Positions 47,395 through 58,700 of a DNA stretch of 64,000 nucleotides are shown here, piece by piece. The first letter of the stretch is position 1. Every line of letters starts with the position of its first letter. Origin of the DNA: Cheilinus undulatus (taxonomy: Eukaryota > Chordata > Actinopteri > Labriformes > Labridae); NCBI RefSeq assembly GCF_018320785.1, contig NC_054886.1, forward strand, positions 32,409,732-32,473,731. Reading direction: 5' to 3'. Both the position numbers and the translations under genes were made by a program. The notes beneath the pieces are model-generated. The model was not told the DNA's origin. It did no database searches and was given only the letters and a program-made list of their open reading frames with translations.

Positions 47395-49090
47395 ACTCAG
47401 CCTACCCACAGAATTGGCTGAGCCCTGAATAACTCAGTAAATGAGCCTTCCTCAGCTGTGATTCATTGATGATATCAAAGTGTGTGTTGGATGAACAGCA
47501 GTGGTTCTGGCATTCTTTATCTCATTCTGGATCATTGGAGAAGTGTCAACCTCTTTCAAACCCATTGCGCCAACTTAAACTAATTTTGCCTGTTTTCAAC
47601 CATTTTTAACCTCTTTTAGCCCAATGTTTTTACCACTTTTAACCCATTTTCACCACATTTTTGACCCCGTCACCACGTTTCCTTCCCATTTCTGACAATT
47701 TTAATCCATATTTGCCACTTTGAACCGATTTTGCCTCTTTTAACCCATTTTGGACACTATTGGACCCCTTTTTAAAAAGTTTTTCCTTTTGCACTTTCAG
47801 CCCCATTTTTACCTTTTTAAATCCTAGTTTTACTCTTTTAAGCAACTTTTGCATATTTTAACCCCCCCCCCTTTTTTTTACCTCTTTTAACCCATTTCTG
47901 AATCATTTTCAATCCATTCTCACCATTTTGACACCTTTCACCACCTTTTCCTTCCTATTTCTGTCAATTTTAATCCATATTTGCCACTTTGAACAGATTT
48001 TGCCTCTTTTAACCCATTTTGGACACTTTTTGACCCTTTTTAAAAAGTTTTTCCTTTCGTATTTTAACCCTGTTTTTACCTTTTCTTTAATCCTAGTTTG
48101 CCTCTTTGTACTACTTTTGTACATTTTAAATCTTATTTTCCCCCTCTTTTATCCCATACTTGCTTCGTTGAACTGATTTTGCCTTGTTCAACCCATTTTG
48201 GACGCTTTTTTTTTTTTTTTAACAGTATTTCCTTTTGCACTTTTAATCCCATTTTTACCTTTTTAAATCCTGGTTAGCCTCTTTTAACCAACTTTTGCAC
48301 ATTTTCAACCATTTTTTCAACTTATTTCTGAACCGCTTTCAATCCATTCTCACCATTTCAGACCCCTTTCACCACTTTTCCCCACCTATTTCTGTCACTT
48401 TCAACCCATATCTACCCATAGAAACCAATTTTGTTACATTTAACTCATTTTAAATAATTTTTTAAACCCTCTTTAGAAATATTTAACCTCTTTTTACCAC
48501 TTTTCCACTGCTTTTTCTGCCCCCTTTGCCTTCTTAACCCATTTTGCCACTTGAAATCAACTTTTGCCCATTTTTAACCATTTATACTGCTTATAAACCA
48601 TTATTTGGGAAATTTTTTAAACATATTTGCTTAATTTTTCCTGCCCCTTTGCTCCCTTTGCCTGTTTTAATCTAATTTCAATTTTTTTTTGCCAATTTTC
48701 ACTAATTTCTACTCCTATTAACCCATTCTTTTTGGCTGTTTTTAACCCATTTCCACTTCTTCCACCACATTTAACCCATATTCGCCACTTTAATTTAGCC
48801 ACAGTTGGTTCAGTTTGCCTCTTTTAACCCATTTTGAACACTTTTTGACCCCCTTTAAACATTTTTTCCTGCCCCATTTTACCCCTTTTAACCAATTTTT
48901 GGCCACTTTCAACCTATTTTCACAAAGTTTGACCTCTTATTCCACCTTTTCATCCCATTTCTGCCCCTTTTAACCCATTTTCACAATTTTTCGACCCCTA
49001 TTGCCACCCTTTCATCCAATTTCTGCTCCTTTTAACCCATTCTGGGCATTTTTTACAGTTACTTAAGCATTTTTCCATCAAAGTTGTCTC
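47395..49090 (+). mobile_element. Array-bearing dispersed element, copy C (largest array)
   Basis: The left arm (CCTCAGCTGTGATTCATTGA, TGATATCAAAGTGTGTGTTG) matches copy B at 39310-39350. It is followed by locus 6, about 1.55 kb of TTTTAACCCATTTTGG and TTTTTACCACTTTTAACCC units (47530-49080). Larger internal duplications are visible: AATCCATATTTGCCACTTTG at 47703 and 47972 (269 apart), and AATCCATTCTCACCATTT at 47911 and 48341 (430 apart). No right arm was recognised. It lies between the receptor start and the INPP4-like start. Confidence 0.7.
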
Positions 49091-49099
49091 AGTTCCGAC

Positions 49100-49640
49100 T
49101 TTATTCTCTGGTATCCTGATGTTTGTGTACATCATGGCCCAGCGAGGAAATCTCATATTACTAATGGTTTGGTTTAGTGTTTCCATCCACAAGTTTAAGA
49201 TTAATTGAAAAAAGGCTCAGTTGTGAATGGTATAAAACTTTTTTATTGCAGTAGATTTTAACTCCTGGTTATTTCTATTTAAAAAAAAAACAAACATTGT
49301 AAACGGGTGAATAACAGTGCTTTACTGGTGTCCTATAAATATGGCATCCAAGAGCAAATCAGCTGTAAACGTAAATAATAAATATTAAAATCGTTTTAGT
49401 CACGTTTTATGTTTTTAAAGTTAATTTTCACAATGAAACGGGGATATAAAGTCCACACTAAGCACAAAGACAACGTACAGGAGAAAAAATAAAAAATGTA
49501 GCATTCTAAATATTTTATAGAAATAAAAAAATGCAATCAAACAGTTTACAAACCAATCTAAAAAATGAACTTCATATGTTTACATATTAATAAATAACTT
49601 TTATTGTCTCCATAAGGTTTTTTTCTTTGGTCTTTCAGTA
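49100..49640. other. No gene recognised; upstream of the INPP4-like gene
   Basis: AT-rich intergenic DNA between two divergent genes. Confidence 0.4.
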
Positions 49641-49654
49641 TGTGGTTCATATTC

Positions 49655-49751
49655 TCGTCTTTCTCGCGACATCTTCTGGGTCTATGTGAGCATTGCAGGC
49701 CTGGTAACAAGCAGCTCTCGCGATACTTGAGCGGTCCAAAGGTTTTCCACT
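49655..49751 (+). promoter_or_regulatory. Promoter with two TCTCGCGA elements
   Basis: TCTCGCGA occurs at 49662-49669 and 49716-49723, 54 bases apart and within 90 bases of the proposed start codon. This is the core of the TCTCGCGAGA element found in TATA-less vertebrate promoters of widely expressed genes and recognised by BANP (and implicated for Kaiso). No TATA box is evident. Confidence 0.6.
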
Positions 49752-52700
49752 ATGGTCTCCAGGCAAAACAAACTGCGGTTGGAAGAGTTGAATTTGATCC
49801 CAGAAGCGTGCTCTCCTTGCCGGTAAGGGATGCGAATAACACTGTTTTAAAGATTTATATGTAATTTAGAATAGTTTCGTTCATATAAAGTCGATTTTGC
49901 AAGTTAACGGTTACTTTCTGAAACGCTCGTGCCAACATATCGGTCTGAGTGCTGCCGACCATCATGACAGGACAATCGCAGTTACGTCACACCGTCTGTC
50001 TTTAAGCTAACTAATGAGTCAACGGCTGATTTTCATTTTCCTATCTGCACGTTTTTATTGTCACTAAACTGTCAAAAATTTGTTTTAAGAGAAAAGTATT
50101 CATTTCTTAGCCGTTTAAATATGAATAGATTCGTATTTTGCTTGTAGTTCGAAAAAAGTCTTGTAATTTTTTGATAAAGATGCTTTAAATATTAGTAAGA
50201 GGCTAAAAAATCTTTAGTTGCTCTGGTTTATTTGTGTTGTTATCCATGTTTGATCAAGATTTTCTCTCGTTTAGGCAGTGATGAGGACCAGACCAGGATG
50301 ATGCAGGTGGACATGGAGGTGATGTGACAGGAGGATGAAGATGAGGAGGATGAAGCTAAGGGTGAACAACAAACAGCTGCAGTTTCTGTCCAGAGAAGAA
50401 ACATGCGGAAGCTTCCAGAAAGAAGGAAAGCTACGAATAGGACGGCAGGACAGAGGTTGTATACGGCCCTGTTGAATTATTCTGTTCTTTTCTGCACAGT
50501 TGAGGTCTTTTGTTCTTTTATATCCTCTTTCTTTATCTTTGTTTTCCTCTGACTGATGTCGTTCTCATATTTTCTGTTCTTGTTGAATCATGGTTCCACT
50601 GTGGTTCCACAGCATCTATTTCCACTGCTTGACTCAGCGTGACTTTACTTCCTGAAAGGTTGTGTGACAGTTTAAAGTAGAATCACTCTGACACCACTTT
50701 TATTTACACACCATGTGTCTGCTAGGCTGAGCTATCAGTGGCGCCGATTTTTCCCTCATGTTTGCACCATAACACAACACAGGTGTTTAAACTGGCAGAG
50801 TTACACCAGTCATAGTATTAAATCTGGTTTACTGCCCACCATGTTTGGATCAAGTGTGTAAATCATCATCACCTGGAATAGAAATTGACATTTAACTTAT
50901 TTGAATACTTTTTTGGCCATTTTAATCTGTCTTCATCACTTGTTTAACCCATTTTCAGCACATTTCTGCCACTTTTAAGCAAGTTTTGCCACAATTAACC
51001 CATTTCTTTGCCCATATTTGACATCTTGATACACCATTGCACCATTTTTCCTGCACCCTATAGCAATTTTGCCACTTGAAACCCCATTCTTACCCCATTG
51101 TAACCCATTTTTGCCAATTGCCACCCATTTTTACCTCTTTTTTTGCCATTTCTGCTACATTTAACCCATTTTTGCTTTTCTTAACCCATTTTTGGACCCT
51201 GTTTACTATTTTTCCTACCACCTCTGCTTTTTTACACTCACTTTGTCACCTTCAACTATTTTACTATGTGTCACACTAACCCAAAAATCAAAACTGGGAG
51301 TTTTTCATCACTCTGTAACCCCTATTCACCACTTTTCTGCCACTTGTTACCCATTTTTACCCCTTTAATCCAATTGTTGGAAACTTTTTTACCCCTTTCA
51401 ACATTTTTCCTGCCCCCTTTGCCAGTTTTAATCCATTTCTACCAAATTGTCTTTTCCTGTTCTTTTCTCACTTTCAAGCTATGGTCACCACTTTTCAACT
51501 ACTTTTCTCCTATTTCTACCACATTTAACCCATTGTTTGCCTCTGTTAAAAATTTTGCTACATTCAACCCACTTGTGGACTCATTTTGAACATTTTTTGC
51601 CCCCCTTTGCCCTTTTTTGAAATTTTAACTCCCCCATTTTTATTTATTTTAACAGATTTTTTTTTTACCAATTTCAACCTCCATTAACCCATTTTTTTGT
51701 TCTCTTTCAACCCATTTTCACCACTTTTTCTTCCCATTTCTGCCCAATTTAACCCATTTTTGCTTTCTTAACCCATTTTTGGACACATTTTGACCCCTTT
51801 TACCATATTTCCTGGCAGCTTTGCCTCTTTTCAACTCACTTTGTCACCTTTAACTAATTTTTAATTATCATTTAACAAACTAAACCAAAACTGGGAGGTT
51901 TCATCACTTTGTAACCCCTCATTGCCATTTTTTTTCCTGCCACTTTTTACCCATTTTTACCACTTTAATCCAATTTTGGCGCTCTTTTACTCCTTACACC
52001 ATTTGTCCTGACCCTTTTGCCACTTTTAACCAATTTTTGCCAAATTGTCACCCTTTTTTTTTACCTCTTTTACTTGTTTTTTGCCCACTTTCAACCCATG
52101 TTCACCACTTTCACCCCCTTTCACCACTTTTTCTTCCCATTTTTATCATATTTAACCATTTTTACCTCTGCGAAGGAGGATATGTGATCGGCTGTGTTTG
52201 TATATTAGTTTGTTTGTTAGCAACATAAGTCCCCCCTGCTCTTTTCACCTTTAATCCCATTTTTACATATTCTATTTTTTTTGGTGAATTGTCACCAGTT
52301 TTACTCACATTAACCCATTCTTCAGCCCCTTTCAACCCATTTTCACTAGGGCTGAACGATTTTGGAAAATAATCTAATTGCAATTTTTTTTACCCAATAT
52401 TGCAAGTGCAATTTGAAATGCGATTATTCCTTAATTCCTTGTCTTACGTATTTTTTATTTGTGATGATCTTGACTCGTATTGAAAACTAGATATGAATTG
52501 ATGTATTGCCATTTTCATATTTAATACAAAAATTGTAGAAAAATGAAGGACGTAGGATTTTTTCTGTAGACTATTCTAAAAAAACGCACTTGAATGATTG
52601 CATAATTATGTAGTGCATAACGTCTCTGCTGCAAAAAAAGTATTACACTGGTATTTTGATATAAATTTAATGTTAAAGAAATATTGCACCTTTTGCGATT

Positions 52701-55700
52701 TGATAATTGCAGCAGGCCATATTGCAATTTGATCTAATTTTTGATTAATTGGCCAGCCCTAATTTTCACCACTTTGCCTCTTCTAACCCATTTTGGACAC
52801 CCTTTGACCCCTTTTACCATTTCCCTGCTCCCTTTCCCCTTGTAAACACATTTTGTCATTGTAAACAAATTTTAAACAATCAGTTAAACCAGCAAACACA
52901 GAACTGAAAACTGGGAATAGTAGATCTTACAGTGGATAAGAAAGTATCTGTGTCCAAGCTGAAGTCATAGTCATAATTTCGTGTTTATTTAGCAAGTTTT
53001 TCTTCCAAACAAACTGCCGTTCTTTCATCTACTCCTGCCTTCCTGGTAGAAGAAACATTCCTTTTTCATAGAGCCTGCCCGTCCTAGCTAACCTGCCATA
53101 ATATCAGTGTCACCCAGTGCCAGTATGACCAATTCTATTAAAATAGAAGCACTGATAAATACTGAAATACTCCAAAAATAACACAGGTGATATCAAAATT
53201 GTTAACTAAAAATGAGTAAAGTGTGAAATGATGAAATTCCACACAACAAAGCAAATGGCTCGAACACCACCCTCCTTGTTCTGAGTGAAATTTAAATCTG
53301 AAAGGTCATGTTCTCTCACTATCTGGCGAGTTTACATGACACATTTATTGGTGGCCTTGCTAATTGGTCAAAACCTGTCTTGAATTCTTGCTTCACATTT
53401 GTTTAAGGGGAGGAGGATGTGCTACTGTGTTCATTCTGTAAACAAACATTTTGTCAGCGTGGATAAATTGAGTCAACGGCCTAAGTGGTAAACATATCAA
53501 CCTGTTTGACGATGTCTCACAAGGATAACAACTTGATGAATGAAGACAAAAGGATTATGGCTGCGAGTTGCGTTCTTGCTTCTTTTATCTGCTCTATCTC
53601 AAGGTCCAGTTTACGAAACACATGGCTGTAATCATCCTCAATCACTAACACTCCGATGAAGTTTATTTTGCCATCTTTAATACACTTAAGTTATGGCAGA
53701 GTGTTGTGTAATTCTGTTCTTTTTTTTCCTGTGTGTGCAAAAAAAAAACAAAAAAAAAAAACAAGAATGGTTTAGACACCTCTGATACATTACGGGTACA
53801 TCCCACGCCTCTTAAGCCTGCCACACACAAATATTTTTAAAACCTTAACTGATTTTTTCCAGTGTGAGACCCCACACGTGGAGTGTGTGGTGTAGAACCA
53901 GAGGATCAACTCTAACCACACACTAACAGATTCGGTTCAGACTATCAGAGTCAGCCTCATCTTTCCAAAAACAGCTCGAGTTTTCAAACGTGACTCAAGA
54001 GTGAGGAAGCTACTGTGGTTAGCTGTTAGCTACATGTAACGTCTGTTGTGGTTGCCTTTTCGGTTCAGCTCTGCCTCTTGTCAGTTCGTCTGTGGTCTCT
54101 TTTACAGTACGTACTGTTAAACACTCGTGTTGTTGCTGCCTTCTCTGACGTCTATCCGACTTCATCATGTGTCTGCTGGGCTGTCAGTGCTCACCACACT
54201 TGACAGGAGTTTTGGTTGAGTTGGAGCACCTCTCGACAGATGTCACACCACAGGATAATCTGGAAAGATGATTTTAAGAACCATCTAATAATCTGACCTT
54301 TGCTGACTTTGGTTGGAAGGTGGGATTCAGGCTGACAGCACGATTCTCTCGTAGTGTGTAGCCCACTTTAAGTTGCATCTATGCATCCACTACTTGAGTC
54401 TTTTCTTTAGAGCAGTGGTTCTCAGGGTTGAGGTTGGGACCCCATTCAGGGTCGCGAGACACTGAGAGGGGGTCTCCAGATGCCTTAAAGAAACTAAGAC
54501 CATTTTTAAATTACACTGTTGCCACTTACACCAATGCTGCCCAATTTAAACCCGTTTTTAATCATTTTTCCCACCAATTTTAACACATTTTTGCAACTTA
54601 AAACCCACTTTTTTTGGGTCAATTTAAAACCCTTTCCACCACTTTATTCTGCCTGTTTTTGCCACTTCTAAACCAAATCTTGCCACTCTCTGCCTATTGT
54701 TGGCTCTGTTGACACATTATTGACACTATTAACCCCGTTTACCACTCTTTAGCCACATTTCACAATTTGATACACCCATTTTTGCCAGTTTATATCAATT
54801 TTCAGCCGAAATTTCCCCCATTTTTGCAGCTTTAATGCCATTTCCTCCACTTTTGAATCCCTTTTTACCATGTAATATGCCCATTTTGCCACTATAACCC
54901 ATTTTTGCCATTTTTTTTTTGGTTTTTGTTTTGCCACTTGTATCTAATTTTTGACATTTCTAACTCATTTCTGCTACTTTTAAAATCGAATTTCACCACC
55001 TTTCCCCCCATTTTTGCCATAATTTATTTATTTATTTTGGGCATTTTTGTGCCTTTATTTGATAGAAGAGGACAGTGGATGGAGTCGGAGGCAGGGATGA
55101 GGCATGCGGTGAGGGGCCTCAGGCCTGATTCGAACCCGGGCCATCCATGTACATGGGGCGCGCGCCTTAACCACTCAGCCACCTGCGCCCCATTTTTTTG
55201 CCATTATTGACCCATTTTAGCTATTTTTAACATATTTTAATTCTGTTTTGAACAAAAGGATTTACATTTTAAAGAGGGCTTCTTACCATGCAAATGAATT
55301 AAAATGTGTTTCTTTGATAAGAGTGGTTGTTATTAGGTTAAATATAAAATACCACAGCTAAACTTTGCAATGGACCAGGATTTTGCTGGGCCTTTGGCTG
55401 GGCCATTTCCCCCCCTAATGGGTGATCTTGTTTCCACATGACTATTCTTGAATGTGCATGGCTTGTTCAACCACCTTCAGGTACAGTGGGGGTCCCCGGT
55501 CTCTGGAACCTTTATTTTGGGGGTCGTGGGCTGAAGAGGTTGAGAACTCCTGCCTTAGAGAAAAGTACAACCAGGGACAGAGATCATTAAAGAGACTGTA
55601 GATTTACTCTACATGTGTGGAGAATGTTTCTGAATTTTGTCTCCTGTGTGTCAGATCTGACTGAACGGTTCTGTCGGCTCAGAGGAAACCTTCTCTTCAT

Positions 55701-58700
55701 CCTGAAAGAACAGGTGAGAGAAACAGAGAAAAGAGGAGAAAGTCGTCCTTATTCTGTTTATTAGATGTATAAAGCTACTGTCTGTGTGTGCAGGGTGGTA
55801 AACTAGAGGAGGTGCTGCTGTTGGAGAGATGTGAGGTGATGAAGTTTCCAGGCGACGACACACAACTGGCTGTCAGTGAGTAACACACACTCAAACACAA
55901 CCTTACTGTGTGAACACAGCATTAAAACATGTTTCTGTTTCCAGCCTTCGACAGCGGGGATCCTCCAGTGTTCCTTCGGTGCAGCAGTCCCTCTGAGTGT
56001 ATTTCATGGCTACACATCCTTAAAAATGCCAACACTGACTCGCTGAGGAAGCGCATCACACATCTACGCACGCTCATTAACATGCACACACATCAACACA
56101 ACAACACAGCTAAAAGTCTGGGAGACGCTGGAGCTGCAGGTACGTGTGCTTGAATTTCTAGAAGTTTACAAAAACTGTTGATTGAAATTCATCCTCATAA
56201 ACAAGCTTGATTGCATAACCTGATGTGACAACAGATTTTTTCTAGTTAAACACTGTAAAACACAGACAATCATAAGTGAAATGTTGCAACATGCATAGGG
56301 AACAATTTGGGAAAATAATCAAATTGTAATTTTTTTCCCCAAATATTACGATTATTCCTGAGGTTCCTCATCTTATGCATTTTCCAACAAACCCAAGCAA
56401 TAAATCATTCTTTATTGTAACCAACACAATATCAGATTAAACAAGGGCTGAACAATTTTGAAAAAAAAAAAAACCTGATGATTTTGAAAATATCGGATCA
56501 TATCGGATATGAATTGTTGTATTGAAGGACATGAGAAGTTTTGTCATTTTCATATTAGATAAGAAAAAAGTTAAAAAAAAATGAAGAAAGTAGGATTTTT
56601 TTGTAGACTTTTCTAAAAAAACGGCTCTGCTGCAAAAACTTGTAACCTCACACATTTCAGGCTACAGAAATATTGAACCTTCTGTGATTTGAAAAATGCA
56701 ACAGGCGATGTTTTCAATTTATTCTAATTTTGGATTAATTGCCAGCCCTACCCCCCACCTACCCACATGCAGTGTAATTCTGCTGAAAACACTAAAATAT
56801 ATCCGTCTTACATGTTTTTAAAGCTTATGGTGCTGTTTTAAAAGGGTATTTCAGTATTTTTGAAGTTGAGTTATATGAGATATACCTCCAGTGATTTCAG
56901 TGAGCATTGCTCCTTTAAGAGGCTAACAGATGGGTACAGTTTCTCCCTGGAATTTAGTGAACTTTTGGTTAAAAGTGGGCCACGAAACAGTGTTGGCGTA
57001 AACTATGTACTGTCAAAATTTTTTTGAAGCATTTTATTTTACACCCAGAAAGCCTCTGTGTTTTTGTCACCATGTTGTATTGCAAAAGCACGTAAGCCAA
57101 AGCCTGCATTGCAAAATAGTGATAAAAACATGCATCAGCGCTTCAAAAGTTTTCAGTAGTGCATAGGTTTAAGCCAACATTGTTTTGTGGCCCATTTTTA
57201 ACAAAAACTCGCTAAATTCGTCCAGGAAGCTAGGCTGGACAGCATTACAGATGGGTACAGTTTCTCCCTGGCTACAGGTTACATGCTCTTGCATTACAAA
57301 ATAGTGACAAAAACACAGAGGCTTTCTGGACAGACGCTTTCTGTAAAATAAAATGCTTCAGAAAATGTTGACAGTACGTAGTTTTAAGCCAACACTGTTT
57401 TATGGCCAACTTTTTACCAAAAGCTCACTAAATTCTAGGGAGAAGCTATACCCATCTGCTAGCTGTATAGCAGGGGTCGTCAAGAACCTTTGCACAAGGG
57501 CCAGATTTAGTCTCGACAGAAACTCTGGGGGCCGGACTTTTAAATACACAAAAATTAAATATATAGTTTGGTCTGGATAACATATTATTGTAGTAGTATT
57601 TGTATCCTCTTTAGGACACGTTCAATCGTTACCAGTGAGATCTATCTCTATTATCTATGATGTAGCAGGCCACAAGGAGACAGACCAGACAGCAGAGTTG
57701 GCCAGGCCCCTGAAAATCCTAGAGAATGGGCACCACTACTAACTCATTTTAACCCCTTTCTGCCTCTTTAACCCAATTTTTGCCATTCTTTAACCCATTT
57801 AAACAACTTTCCTGCATGTTTTATCCCCTCTGTGCCATTCTTATCCATTTTTGCCACTTTTCACCCATATTTGACACTCTTCAACCCCTTTTTGCAACTT
57901 TCTTGTGTGCCACTCTTGAACAACTTTTTACTGATTTGCCAGGCTATTTTTTTGCTGTATTTTTGCCACTTATAACCCATTTTTGATACTTTTTGCCCCT
58001 TTTTGCTTCCTTAATCCAATTTTTGCCATTCTTTATCCTATTCAAACCACTTTTCCCACATGTTTTATCCCCTTTGTGCCACTATTTTATCAATTTATGC
58101 CATTTTTCATCTATTTTTGCCCATTTTAAACCCATGTTCATTACTTTTTTGAACTAATTTCATAATTTCTAACCAATTCATAATACTTTTTGTCCCCTTT
58201 TCCCTCTTTAACCAATTTTTGACACATTTTAACTTCTTTTAAACACTTTATCTGGTCATTTTTGCAGCACTTCTGCCAACCTTAACACTATTTTTAAATA
58301 TCTACTAATTATGACAATAAATTTCTGTAAAATAGATCAAATGTTAAGTCTAAAACTATTTCAATATTAATTGTTTGTGGGATGGATTTAATAGCTGCAG
58401 ACATTTAAAGGATACTCTTAAAAGAACATCATCTTCCTCTCCTCCTTTTCTGAATTTAATGATCTTTCAGGGGCCGGACAGGAAGCTTTGGGGGGCCTGA
58501 TATGGCCCCCGGGCCGCCAGTTGATGATAGCCTAGCTAGTCCTTCTTAAAGGAGCAGTGCTCACTGAAATCACTGGAGACTAAAGCCTTTTTCAAAACAA
58601 GACTAGGTTAAGAACTAGTACATGGCTGACCGCATCTATCTGGATACCTGTTGTAACACCGGACAAGGGAGAGGAGTAGCTCCGCCTCCTCCCCCGAACA

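Noticed and set aside
55127-55181. A tRNA gene on the minus strand
   Set aside because: A and B boxes are present, but there is no plausible full cloverleaf, and the sequence continues into a SINE body and tail with a related copy at 18405.
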